Under the pieces are notes generated by a model. That model ran no database searches, was not told where the DNA came from, and worked only from the letters and a program-made list of their open reading frames with translations. A stretch of DNA of 64,000 nucleotides from Phialocephala subalpina (lineage: Eukaryota > Ascomycota > Leotiomycetes > Helotiales > Mollisiaceae), in assembly GCA_900073065.1 (NCBI GenBank), contig FJOG01000013.1, positions 59,667 to 123,666 of the forward strand, written 5' to 3'. Position numbers and translations under genes: made by a program. This document shows, in pieces, positions 36,995-47,816 of the stretch (its first letter is position 1; each line of letters begins with the position of its first letter).

Positions 36995-37378
36995 GGGGGG
37001 GAGGGGGGGAACTGGTTATTGATTTAATAAAGAAGACGGCTTTGAATACGTCTTGAGTTCAAACCTTTGTCGGCAATGCGGGGTCAACCTCAACCCCACC
37101 CTATGATCCGCAATCGGATTCGACATTGGATGCGTCCCGATCGTCCCAACGCTTAACTGGTTGAACAGAAAATGATGGGAGCCTAACATTCGTGGGAGAG
37201 GACAAACGACACACATCAATTGAACTTCCTCAATCTTTGCATTTACAGTACCCAATATATGGAGATGCGCAACACTTGCAATCACCACGACTCTAGTATG
37301 CCCCACGCCGTCTTGGACCAGCACTTCTGACCTGAAAAGTAATTGGTCCCTTCAAAAGGTAAATTTACCATGATCAAA
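36995..37378. other. intergenic, no gene seen
   Basis: This is the upstream region of the MFS gene and the downstream region of the second SDR. It includes a G-run at about 36996-37008 (GGGGGGGAGGGGGGG). No coding signal is seen. Confidence 0.5.
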
Positions 37379-38417
37379 TTACCACTTGGACTCCTCGCCA
37401 ATGTAAATCCAAAATCGCCCAGAGGACTCCTCCCTCGTTGCTTCCTTAATCTGTGGAATTAGCACTCGTATCTGGGAATTCCTTCAGGCCGCATCTTACC
37501 ACCTTGGTCACCCCTCGTATGCTTTCATCGACCTCGATCTCCGCTGTGTCGAAGCCGAGAGCTACTGCTTCCACATTTCCCTGTAGATGGCCTCAACGTC
37601 AGTGTGTTCCATTTGTTGGGAAAAGAAAATAGTGTAAAAGCCCGCTCCACAACTGCACAACTTCACAACTACGCAAGAAAGCGCACATAAGCTTTGAGAA
37701 TTCGCAACTTACCATCTCTGTCCGAACCCAGCCTGGATCGGTCGCTAGTACGACCAACTTCTCGTTTTCAAAATAGATCTTCCTGCTTATATAGTTGAGC
37801 GCTGCTTTGGTTGTGCCATATACCGCATTCGGAAAGTTTCTCTTTTCCACTAGACAGAACAGTAGCACATCAGCTTCAGAGTTGCAGAACTGCTATAAGA
37901 AAGGTGCCTACTATCACCGAGGGTGCCTGCGGGACGAGCTCATAACAGCGAACTTGCCGTTAGCAGCCTTGGAGAGCAGTGGGAGAGTCGCCTGAAACAA
38001 GACCACAGGTCCAATCACGTTGACTCTATAATGCTCCAGCATATCCTCGACCGACGCGTCGGCAACGGTAGGCCATGCCGTAGCAATACCTGCGTTGGCG
38101 ATGATAACATCTAGTCGATCAATGCCGTACTTCGTTTGAAGCGTATCAACGGCTGCAATAGCGCTCGACTTAGAACCGCTCTCGATTTGTACAATGACGA
38201 TAGAGGAAGTTGCATCTTTCGGTAGGGTAGAGAGCTCCTTGCAAGTCAGATGGGCAGGGTTTCGGAAACCAGCAACCACGACTTGGTTGGGGAGAGCAAG
38301 GTAATGCTTTACCAAGCCCAGACCAAGACCAATAAACATTGTCAGAAACATTTGGTAGTTGTGGTGAGGAGACTTACCCCTATTTCCGCCAGTGATCAAA
38401 ATGCTAGTTGCAGCCAT
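37379..38417 (-). pseudogene. second SDR gene with a frameshift and a lost splice acceptor
   Basis: Exon blocks are 37912..38417, 37713..37849, 37500..37580 and 37379..37450. Motifs are clear: start MAATSILITGGNRG, NAG loop (IIANAG), Ser-bearing KFAVMSS, catalytic YGTTK, and ATDPGWVRTEMGN. There are two lesions. First, the frame breaks in a GGG run at 37931-37933, where one extra base separates VMSS from AGTLGD. Second, an apparent 48-nt intron between NRG and LGLG has a good GTAAGT donor but ends ATTG instead of ATAG; if unspliced it inserts 16 residues into the cofactor loop. The gene may be dead, or the assembly may be wrong by one base. Confidence 0.65.
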
Positions 38418-39027
38418 GGTTGTCTCCTTAGCTATAGGAAATCAAGTACAACAGTATGGAGGTACTGTAGCATTCGAATCGCAAGCAGAGGGACAAGCAC
38501 GCATACATATACCTGAGAGGCATGGATTAACTTCATGCTGCTGATGAATCTCAACACACAGCATATCTGCACTGTATTCTTGAAGTCTGGAAATTAAGGT
38601 TGTTCTGACACGTTCTTGAAAAATCGCGCTTTATTCTGACAATCGTACTGCTGATCGTTCTAGATTATGACATCGAATTCAACTTCCACGAAGACGACAA
38701 GATCCATGCGAGGGCCACGTGCAGCTTGCTTTGAAACGAAAGTTCGCTTTCTTTTCTGGACTACCAACTTATCAGCGTCGCGAGGGAATCATTGTCTTTA
38801 CTCTACTATGAGCACAAGCCCAGAAGAAAGTTTGATTCTACAGAACTCCTGAGCCGCAGCGAGAAACAAGCAATCAAAGTTGCAGGCTAGCGGGAGCCCG
38901 TGCGCACGCTACCGTAAGAACAGCCCAGCCTTGCCAGCCCCCAACCCCCAAAACGACAAGAGCAAAATCCTTGCATACAACAGTCACCCGAAAATTGCGC
39001 GCAGTGCTCTTAAGCCACGTAAAAGTC
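38418..39027. promoter_or_regulatory. divergent promoter region, SDR pseudogene / POP8-like gene
   Basis: About 610 bp between two divergent genes. No open frame is convincing and no regulatory motif stands out. Confidence 0.4.
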
Positions 39028-39474
39028 ATGGAGACGATGACCAGCCTAGGGGAGGACAAAAACAAAGTCACACCCGGAAAGCCCAAAGACAATTCTCAGC
39101 ATCGAGGTCACGAGATCGCCAGCAAAACAATCAAGACACCCGCCTTCTCCTACGTCTGCTTGCAACTTATCTCGGACCAAGCAAAGCCACCCGAGCTGGA
39201 CATACTTTCTGTACGCTCGCATATCACCGCTGCCTTGACTCAATTTCTGGGACTTACGGGATCAGCTATATCAATCGACATCCTGAAAGTGGACCTCAAA
39301 GAATGTTGGATTCGTGTACCGAGAGAAGACCTTAGTCCTGTGGTGGCTGCTATGGGAGGATGGATCGGAGGAACAGAATCAGAGGGCAGAGTTAGCTGGA
39401 AAGTCAAGGCCGCTGGCAACTGGCTCAATATTCTCGCTGGGCAAGTAGGTGCTGGAGATGTTTGGAATGATTGA
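39028..39474 (+). CDS. POP8: RNase P/MRP subunit Pop8-like protein
   Basis: A single exon encodes about 148 residues. The conserved part runs from FSYVCLQLISD through RSHITAALTQFLGLTGSAIS and IDILKVDLKECWIRVPRED to an AGNWLNIL end. This is the order and spacing I know for the Pop8-like domain of fungal RNase P and RNase MRP, which process pre-tRNA and pre-rRNA in the nucleus and nucleolus. An ATG at 38971 would add 19 residues. I prefer 39028 because its context (GTCATGG) is better and the extension is basic and unconserved-looking. The symbol is by motif recognition; an alignment would confirm it. Confidence 0.75.
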   Translation: METMTSLGEDKNKVTPGKPKDNSQHRGHEIASKTIKTPAFSYVCLQLISDQAKPPELDILSVRSHITAALTQFLGLTGSAISIDILKVDLKECWIRVPREDLSPVVAAMGGWIGGTESEGRVSWKVKAAGNWLNILAGQVGAGDVWND

Positions 39475-39714
39475 GCACGGGACGAATTTCAGCTAAGTTG
39501 CTTGGAAAGCTGCATGGCTCTGTTCCTGGGTGCTTGAAGCATCCCTATGCTGCCTCAGATGTCTACCTATGTTGTACATTACAACGTCATGAGGTTTTGT
39601 TCACCCTCTCGATACCACCAACGCCCGCTTCATAAGCCAATAAATGCCTTCGAGATGCAGATCGCTACCAATGCCGGCCTTTTCGAATAGCTACCAAATG
39701 CTCCTCGTGGGATT

Positions 39715-41497
39715 CTATGTCATCGACATGAGACTATTGTTTGCGTACGCCTAGGGGATCCGGTTAGCTGTGGTCAAGACACCGGGGGGCTGGGCTACGA
39801 ACCATGGGCTTGATATTGGGATGTGGTACAGCATCGAACTTGTGGAACTTGAGCTTGTAGTCTGGGCCGATGTTGATGTAAGCACCCTTGTTCTCGGTGC
39901 TGTCGCAGTACTTGGGTGCCGAGAAGACTAGGGAATGGTTAGCTCGGGCATAATGAAAAGACACCCAAGGCCATACCTGTAATGCACTTTCCGTCATGCT
40001 CCTCTTCGTACCCTTCCATTCGTACCTCGTGACTACGAATGATTGCATCCAATCCATTGTTCTCACAGAATCTCTTGGTGATATCGGGTCCGAATTGCAT
40101 ACCGACACCTCTCTTACTGGGTCCACGACCAGGCTCGGTTTGTGGATCTGTCCAGAGCATTTCCATCATGAGTCCTGCTTGTCCGGGCTGGCGCTGATTA
40201 TGCCTGTTGAGCTTCCGAATATCATCCAAGGTTACCTTGTCATCGGAGAACAAACCACCGTGAAGTACAAGATACTTCTTGCCGATTAGAGTTGCCAGGG
40301 GCAACGCCGAGAAACTTTCCGAGAACAGCTTAAAGACACGTTCTATCAGGGTAAGCATGTATACCCCAAGGACTAGTTAATGGAAGAGAACAATAGAGAT
40401 TATGACCTACCATTGTACTTTGCCTTGCATTCGCCTTCGAAGCCATAAACTCGGTTCATGTCGTCGGTCTCATGGTTTCCTCGGTTGATGAAGAAAGACG
40501 AAGGACGCAACCACTTATATGCATAAAGCAACAGCGCGATCTCTGTTGACCAAGATCCTCGGTCTACGAAATCGCCGTTGAAGAGGTAGTGATGCTTCTC
40601 GCTAGGGAGACCATTGAGTCTGAAAAGCTCCATCAGGTCGAAGAACTGGCCTAAAGAATAGTTGTTAGCCCTCTTGTCCAGCTGCCACTATGATTGACTT
40701 ACCATGTGTATCTCCACACACTGTGAGCTGGGAATCATCCTCAATGTCAATTTCCACCATTGTTGCCTCGTCGTAAACGATCTTCTTCACTGCCAATATA
40801 ATCTGGTAGACGTATTTCTTGTGTATCTTCTTGCCATTCTTGAAGCGCTCCAACATATCGGTGATGAATTCGGGCGTCATTTTCTTGTCTATCCGGGCTC
40901 CATCGTAGTCTGCTTCCACAACCATCGAATCCAAGTCTAGGCCTTCTGCCGCGGATGGCTCATCCCCAATCTCGATTGCCCGGAAGAACTCAACTTTCTT
41001 GATAATCTTCTCGCATTCTGCCAGCTTGAGCTTCGCATCTTTGTCATTCGGGGCTTTCTTGACGACTGTCTTGAAATCTCTCAGTGCATCGCGCGACTTC
41101 AGAATTGCTGTGTAGGCGACAGCTCTTCTGTAGTATGCCTATGTAGAGGTTAGGAGGCGAATTCCTCCAGGGAAAGATGGATGGCCGCTGTTAGAACACA
41201 ACACATACCTTTACAAAGTTGGGGTTGAGCTCAATGGCTTTCGTTGCATCTGCTATAGCGTAGCCATAAGCCTCAGATTTGATATTCGCCTTTAAAAGTC
41301 AGTCACACGAGCAGGTAGGAGAGGAAATGCTGGCGCAACTGGTTTACCTGTGCCCTGTTGGAGTAGTATGTTGGCTCGTTGGGATTCAATTCTATTGCTT
41401 TGGTATAGCAGTCTATGGCTGTAACCCAATCGTGAGCAGCAAACGCCTTGTTGCCCTCGTTTTTTAATGCGACTGCTTGCTCCTCAGTTGTCGTCAT
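39715..41497 (-). CDS. PPT1: serine/threonine protein phosphatase 5 (PP5/Ppt1), 477 residues
   Basis: The model is join(39715..39750, 39803..39927, 39977..40342, 40411..40650, 40703..41138, 41209..41289, 41348..41497), 1434 nt, all GT-AG. Residues about 8-125 form tetratricopeptide repeats ([40 protein letters not shown]). A linker follows, then the PPP catalytic domain with metal and active-site motifs GDTHGQ, GDFVDRG, GNHE, HGGLFS and RSHE. The C-terminus [11 protein letters not shown] lies on a 36-nt last exon after a 52-bp intron; reading through that intron would give a false tail. PP5 binds Hsp90 through its TPR and dephosphorylates its clients (family knowledge). It lies divergently from the ES2 gene. 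Confidence 0.95.
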
Positions 41498-42020
41498 GGT
41501 GGCGGCGTGGATTTGCTGTTGTAGATGTGAAATTATTGCGGAATTCGCTGAAACTGGTATCTCAAGAGAAGAACGGCTCAAAATATCCCAGCTATACAAA
41601 ACAACAAAAGAAGGTAGCTTGAAATAGGTGACAAGAACTGGGGATGTAAGGACGAAGTCTAGCTCCAGAATCTCGGGTACGCTAGTCAGCCGCAGGCAGA
41701 CGGCGAATCTCGACTTCGACTTCAAGAATGCCATGGAACAACCAAAACAGGAGAACACCTCAAATTGCCCCAAACACGAGATCTACTGCAGTACGCCTCC
41801 CTGCAGGGCGTTGGTACAAGGTTGGTGTTTACTGATGTGCTGAATTTGTCTCGATAGTTCTCGGCACTTGTTCGTCCCTTCGCACCCACAGTGCTCCTTC
41901 TTCCCCAGCTCCTTCCCCAGATAACATTCTCGGATTCTTCGCAACTGAGTTGACTTGAGGCTGGATTTAGTACTACTTCGACACCCTGGATATTGCAGAT
42001 AAAGCTACCACGATAGCGCT
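41498..42020. promoter_or_regulatory. divergent promoter, PP5 / ES2
   Basis: 523 bp between the two start codons. Pyrimidine-rich stretches near 41880-41930 precede the ES2 start, as in many fungal 5' leaders. No specific site was identified. Confidence 0.45.
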
Positions 42021-43397
42021 ATGGACCCCTCGAAATCCACTGCCCTTGTGCGCCGCTCGACAGACCTTGAGCTGATGCCCCCTCCACCAAAGCGGATAAA
42101 ACGACCGAAGAACGTTATCGATGAAGAGTCTTATACCGACGCAATCTCCGAAATCATCGCAAGAGATTTCTTCCCTGGCCTCCTGGAGACAGAGACCCAG
42201 CAAGAGTACTTGGACGCCCTTGAATCTAAGGATAATGCCTGGATTGCGAACGTCGGCCGACGACTTCAGCATGTCATGACGCCAGGGAGACGAAGAAGCC
42301 GGAGAGGGACATCGCTACAGACCCCACTACGAACCTCAGATACACCAAGAAGTTTTGTTGGCGATACACCGATGTCTGTAGCGTCCGATGTCACATCCTC
42401 TACAAACGCGAGAGCAGGTCTAGAAGTCGATACGAACATGAGCCTGGACAAGTTTCAGTCACTTTACACAAGTGAGGACAATGAAAGTTTCTACAAGCTC
42501 CTGGATAAGCAGAATCAGAAGCGCGCTGAGAAGTATGCGTGGATGTGGTCAGAAAACAACAAGCTACCATCGAAGATGATGCTGAAGCAGAAGGAAGTTG
42601 AAACCAAGTTATTGATGTCTCGGGAATCTTTGGAAGATGATGGCGGTAAGAAGGACAGACTGGCCATCCGAGATGCGTTGGAGAAGCCTGCAAGGCCAGA
42701 TGCCTGGAAGTCGAAGCCAAAGAATGGCTTGATGTTTGCTCCAGAGAGTGTTGAGGACTCTGTAGAGACCGTCGCTCAAAGAGCACAAAATGCATCTAAA
42801 GCAGAGCCAAGAGGGGTATCATACGCCAACACTCGAATGCCATCTCAAGTAGTCGCTCAAGATGGTCCAAGCATTCCTTCTTCGCCATCACTCTCAGCAG
42901 TCAGGGATGCTATTGCAGGGAAACGAAGGGCTTCTGATTTGGAGTCAGAACTGAATGGCAGCGAGACACCCCGGGTCAACGGCTATGCATTTGTCGACGA
43001 CGAACCAGATGATGAAGTGGCCAGTCCCGCTCCAATCATTGATCTTGGTAAAGGAGAGGCGACGAAGAATCCATTTGCGATCAAAGAGCAGAGTGCGAGG
43101 GAGGATTTGCATCATCGTATGGTTGACAAGAATGCTAGAACTAAAAGGGCATCATCTACATATGGCTTTACTGGCAAGGTTGATTCTACACCTGTCCCAA
43201 AGTTTCCAAGTAGCCCAAGGATCTTTTCTGGTCAGTTGACACCTGCTGCTCAACGGCTCTGGAGTAAGATAGGAGGTTCGAGTAGCAGGGCATCACCAAG
43301 TACATTTGGAACTCAAACTCCGCATACCCCCAGGACCAAATCAGGGCTGAGAGCTCGATGGACGCCTTCCGCTAAGCAGAAAGAGAGCTATAGCTAG
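42021..43397 (+). CDS. ES2/DGCR14 family spliceosome-associated nuclear protein, 458 residues
   Basis: The gene has a single exon. N-terminal PPPPKRIKRPKNVIDEESYT is followed by AISEIIARDFFPGL, the signature start of the Es2 family. SLDKFQSLYTSEDNESFYKL and KYAWMW then follow, with NGLMFAPES in the middle and AQRLWSKI plus basic residues near the end. The family (DGCR14 in human, Bis1 in fission yeast) associates with late spliceosomal complexes; acting in the nucleus is consistent with the many basic patches. The middle and C-terminal thirds are Ser/Pro-rich and probably disordered. Length is normal for the family. It diverges from PP5. Confidence 0.9.
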   Translation: MDPSKSTALVRRSTDLELMPPPPKRIKRPKNVIDEESYTDAISEIIARDFFPGLLETETQQEYLDALESKDNAWIANVGRRLQHVMTPGRRRSRRGTSLQTPLRTSDTPRSFVGDTPMSVASDVTSSTNARAGLEVDTNMSLDKFQSLYTSEDNESFYKLLDKQNQKRAEKYAWMWSENNKLPSKMMLKQKEVETKLLMSRESLEDDGGKKDRLAIRDALEKPARPDAWKSKPKNGLMFAPESVEDSVETVAQRAQNASKAEPRGVSYANTRMPSQVVAQDGPSIPSSPSLSAVRDAIAGKRRASDLESELNGSETPRVNGYAFVDDEPDDEVASPAPIIDLGKGEATKNPFAIKEQSAREDLHHRMVDKNARTKRASSTYGFTGKVDSTPVPKFPSSPRIFSGQLTPAAQRLWSKIGGSSSRASPSTFGTQTPHTPRTKSGLRARWTPSAKQKESYS

Positions 43398-43774
43398 ATA
43401 TGAAGGAAACGAGTTTCGTGCTTCAGGCGTTGGTATATCTCTTCGGCGTTAGGATTGTGGTGCATAGAAGGATGAGAAACAATCTAGAGTCTAGGATTCT
43501 CTCAGTTATATAGCGAGATCAAATGGCAATCCAAAAAGTCAATTCAGATGCTGAAACATTGAATCGTGAACTATCGCATGTGCAATACTTCGATGTATGG
43601 TCCAAATAGGGAAGAAGCATGGGCCACCTGCGTCACCACTTGACAAGGTTCCTGAAAAAAACACCGACCGACATTCAACACCGCGACTACTCAGACTGGC
43701 ACCAAAGGATCTCCTACCTCCCGCAAAACTTCGAAATGACCTTATGATAGGCTATCGCTTCTTGTGCTGCATAT
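43398..43774. other. intergenic, no gene seen
   Basis: This is the 3' region of ES2 and the 5' region of COQ8, which lie in the same direction. A plus-strand frame at 43597-44001 overlaps the COQ8 start out of frame and looks like chance. Confidence 0.5.
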
Positions 43775-46397
43775 ATGGCGGGGAAAAGACTCTTGGACGT
43801 GGCTGCGCTGTTCAACGCATCTCGTGGGGTTGCACGGAAGCATGTCGCATTGAGGTCGAGACAGCTCGATGTCTACACCCGAACCTCGACTTTAGCACGA
43901 GCGGTGCAGAGCCAAACAGATCGAGTCACCGAGACCATCAAGGCCGCCTCATTTCTTGCCTCAAGATTGAACGAAGACGCGCCAAGATGGACCTCAGATG
44001 ATAATGGAAGGGCGGCTGATGAGGATTCGATACCGAGCAAGGAGTCTAGAGCAGCAGGACCCGTGGAGTCAACTCCAAAAGGAGGACTCGACCAAGACCA
44101 CTTCTACGAAATATCCGAGGAGAACTCTGCCGTGGACGAGCCCCCAGAGGAGGAACTGAACATCCAACAAGAGAAAGCCCATCGACATCCCCTGCCTGAT
44201 GGTACCATTCCGCGCAGCCAGTCCGACTTAGAGTCTCAAGACCTTGACCAAGATGTTATCTTAGATATTCCGAGAGATGAGCCGTCCAAGAAGCCTCTAG
44301 AGAGCGGTGGTATACAGCCAGTGTCTTCAGGAGAGTCTACAATCCCCCTACCTGCTCAAAAATCTGCGTCCTCCGAGCATACGAGGTTTATTCAGCGTCA
44401 GTCTGAGACCCAGATACCTTCAAAGGCAGCAGATGCGTTCGACACTTCTATTCCTGATCCTTTGGCTGGTGGGCATGATGAAGATAGTTTCTACCGCCCC
44501 TCAACTCACGCTTCGCCTGTACTGTCCTCATTGCCGAGAGTCAAGCTGCCAAAACATACATCGAGTACCCAGCAAGGTAACTCTCACTTGCCAATTGGAC
44601 GCATAAATTCGGACTCCTTCTATAGCGCGGAGACAACACAGTCCGTTCCGTCTGCACAAGCAGTTCCTGAACAAGAACAGGTACCCGAAGGCATCAATAC
44701 CGATCTCTTCTATAGCCGACGAGTAGCTAGGATACTTGGGGGAAGAACGCAGGGTGGCAAACGAGGAGAATTGCATCTAAAAGGGACCACTGACACACCG
44801 ATTGACCGCACCGGTCTTGCAACAGACAAAGATCAAGATACTTTCAACATTCGCCCTGCATCAGAGAAAGCTATTGGTGATGATGTCTCTTCTTCTGAGG
44901 TGCATTCTCCACCCAAAGAAAACGGCATCGAAGAACTTGCCAACGAAATATCAGACGAGGTTGAACGCAGTCAAAGTAAGGTGAGGTATGCCGACCCAAG
45001 CGAGAACGAATGGCAACTTATCGCAGTTAGTAACCCAGACTGCAGCTGGTAGTGCTCCAAGTCCTAAGCCCTACGAGCTGCGGGAATCTAAGGTTCCGTC
45101 TTCCAGGTTGGGTAGAATGTGGAACTACGGCGGCTTAGCTGTCGGCATGTTTGGAGGTGCCATCAGTGAAAGCCTTCGTCGCGTCAGTGGGAGCGGAGGA
45201 CAGGGCTCATATATTGTCAGCGCCGGTAACATGGAAAGGCTTGTGACTAAGCTTTCACGCATGAGAGGTGCTGCCCTTAAGCTTGGACAGATAATCAGTT
45301 TCCAAGACTCGAAAATGCTTCCTGGCCCAATCCAGGAAGTCCTCCAACGAGTCCAGGACCGTGCGGATTACATGCCGCCTTCACAACGGGACAAAGTGCT
45401 GACAGCCAACCTCGGCCCTGACTGGCGAAGCCTCTTCACTAGTTTTGATGAAAAGCCACTGGCTGCCGCATCGATAGGCCAGGTCCATAGTGCTGTACTA
45501 AAGTCGAATGGGGCTCGAGTGGCCGTGAAGATTCAGTATCCCGGGGTCGCAGATTCTATCGATTCAGATCTTAGTAACTTGGGAATTCTCCTTACTGCAT
45601 CGCGGCTCCTCCCAAAAGGTCTCTTTCTCGACAAGACTATTGCAAATGCTCGAATTGAGCTGGCATGGGAGTGTGACTACATTCGGGAAGCCGAATGCGG
45701 CCGACGTTTTGAAGAACTCCTTGCAGACGAGGAGGATATCTTCATCGTACCAAAGGTACATTCCGAAGCATCCGGGAAGGAGGTACTAACCATGGACTTT
45801 ATGGATGGTGTTGGAGTCACGAGAGTCCAAAGCTTTTCTCAAGAGCAGAAGGACTGGATCGGTACTCAAATTCTCCGACTGTGTCTACGTGAGATCACAG
45901 AGTTCAAGTTCATGCAAACAGACCCCAATTGGACAAATTTCCTTTACAATTCCCAAACCAACAAGCTTGAGCTTCTCGACTTTGGAGCTTCTAGGGAATA
46001 CCCAGAGGAGTTTATATCGAAGTACACCAGGCTCCTCGCCGCAGCTTCAAGGGCCGACAGGCAGACCGTCAGAGATTTGTCGATTGAACTGGGCTATTTG
46101 ACTGGACAAGAGTCAAAAGGGATGCTCGACGCACACATTGCGTCTGTCCTCACACTTGCCGAACCCTTCCTAGATTCATCACCCGAAGTTTATGACTTCA
46201 GGGACCAGACAATCACAGATCGGGTGAAGGAGCAAATTCCTTTGATGATCAGAGAGAGACTAGCACCACCTCCAGAGGAGACATACAGCTTACACAGGAA
46301 GTTGAGTGGGGCGTTCCTCCTTTGTGCGAGGCTTGGAAGCCGTGTAAGATGTCGGGACTTGTTCCAGAATAGCATGTCAAAAGCTGGGATATTGTAA
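43775..46397 (+). CDS. COQ8: COQ8/ADCK-type atypical kinase with long N-terminal extension, 850 residues
   Basis: The model is join(43775..44975, 45046..46397), 2553 nt. The C-terminal 450 residues are an ABC1/UbiB atypical kinase. They carry the KxGQ motif (ALKLGQ, with SFQD following), the Ala-rich loop AAASIGQVH, VAVKIQYPGV, the ECDY stretch, catalytic TDPNWTNFLY and LLDFGASREY. This is the coenzyme Q biosynthesis factor of the mitochondrial inner membrane. The N-terminal 400 residues are mostly disordered. They hold five spaced copies of a short acidic-aromatic motif (DQDHFY, DEDSFY, NSDSFY, NTDLFY, DQDTFN), an unusual arrangement. The 70-bp intron ends at CTGCAG, the third AG in a row; only that AG keeps the kinase frame open. 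Confidence 0.92.
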
Positions 46398-46530
46398 TTT
46401 AAGATATTATGATGGGATATAATGGTCATTCATGTATTATATTGTACAAACACATCAGGAGTGATGGTGGGATGGCACACTCAAAACACAGCAAATAAAA
46501 CGGTGGCGTAGCATCGACATTAGGATACAT

Positions 46531-47478
46531 CTATTCGACGCCTCTCCTTGCAAATGGCATCTTCTTCTTCTCTTTGCCTTCCTGCTTCCTCCTCCTGCGC
46601 TCGATAACATGGTCTAACTGCCTGCCCTTCAAGCTGCCGAACTGATCCAATAGCACGCGCCTCTTTTGCTCTGCCGTCTTGAGATAGAACGGCTTCTTCC
46701 CCTGTCTCACTAGCTCCTTCTCCTGCTTCCTGTGCTGCTCAAGGATTTCCTGTTCCTTCTTCTGCTTCAACTGTGCCTTCTTCCTTGACTCCATTGACGA
46801 CAAAGCTCGTTTCAGCTTCTCCTTTGCATCTTCATCCTTGGTAGTCTTCATAGCAGCCTTGAGCTCCTTCATCTCGTCCTCACGGTAGTCGTCTAGGAAA
46901 GCATATGCTTTTCGGACTTTCGACTCATCCACCTGGCCCGCCAACGACTCAAATCGAGGGTCTCGGACTTCGCGCTTCTTGACCTCTACTACCTCACGCC
47001 GCCGAGAGACGGCCTTCTTACTCGATATCTCTGTAGGTGCGTGCTTGCTACTTCGGTTGAAGTCTCTGTGATCTTTGCGTCCAACCATCCTCTCTTTAGC
47101 TTCTTCGTCTCCCCATCCATCGTGATCGACTTTCTCTTCGGCCCTGGGCTTCTTGTTCCCGTCTTGTGAGAGCGTAGCTTGAGCTTTTGCCAATGCCCCG
47201 AACGATATCGAGGCTGCGGCATCTGGTGATTCGGATTCGGATTCGGATTCGGAGCCTGAAACCTCCGACTCTGACTATGATTTATTTAATACAAATCCAT
47301 GGCAATGGACGTAGACAAGACAAACCTGTTCGCTGCCGCTTGCGCTACTATCATGATCGACTTCTGACTGTTGAGCTTCATTGTCAGACTCTGATTCCAA
47401 TTCTGCGCTCAGCTCACGCCGAGGCCGGACTCTTCTTTGCAGATCAAGTGCGACGGATTTCCGCTTCGTTGAAGACAT
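46531..47478 (-). CDS. RRP36: rRNA-processing protein Rrp36, 298 residues
   Basis: The model is join(46531..47274, 47326..47478), 897 nt. The N-terminal third is acidic and Ser/Glu-rich, including an SESESESES run from a GGATTC repeat. The C-terminal part is the conserved block: REVRDPRFESLAG, then AYAFLDDYREDEMKELK, a highly charged helix, KPFYLKTAEQKR and a basic KEKKKMPFARR end. This is the Rrp36 family, required for early cleavage of 35S pre-rRNA in the nucleolus (established knowledge). It diverges from the FCP1-like gene. Confidence 0.92.
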
Positions 47479-47816
47479 TCTTTGCGTTTTCTGGTCCTTG
47501 ATGATCTGCAACCTCGAGTTGAAATTTGGGTGGGGAAATAAAGTTGCAAGGATACCGAAGCGCAGCTCAATGAGGAAGGCGGTGAGCTACTAGCGCGAAA
47601 TTTGACTGAATTTGACCTGGCCTCACTTCTTTTCGTTCTGCAAGGCGTACTTCAATGAACGTGTTACAACTCTGCTCCGGCCTTCGAGCACAGGTCGGCA
47701 TCCTGCAAGCTTTTTGCTTGGTTCCTTCTACTTCGAGCAGAAAAGACTGCCCTACGCAGCTTCAACATCCAAGCCATCCAAGAAATCGACTTCTCTCGAG
47801 AACGACAAGGCTGAAC

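Noticed and set aside
30547..38417. Possible secondary-metabolite cluster (two SDRs plus an MFS transporter)
   Set aside because: No polyketide, peptide or terpene synthase or other core enzyme is present, and one SDR is broken.
43597..44001. Plus-strand frame of 134 codons before COQ8
   Set aside because: It overlaps the first COQ8 exon in another frame and shows no motif.
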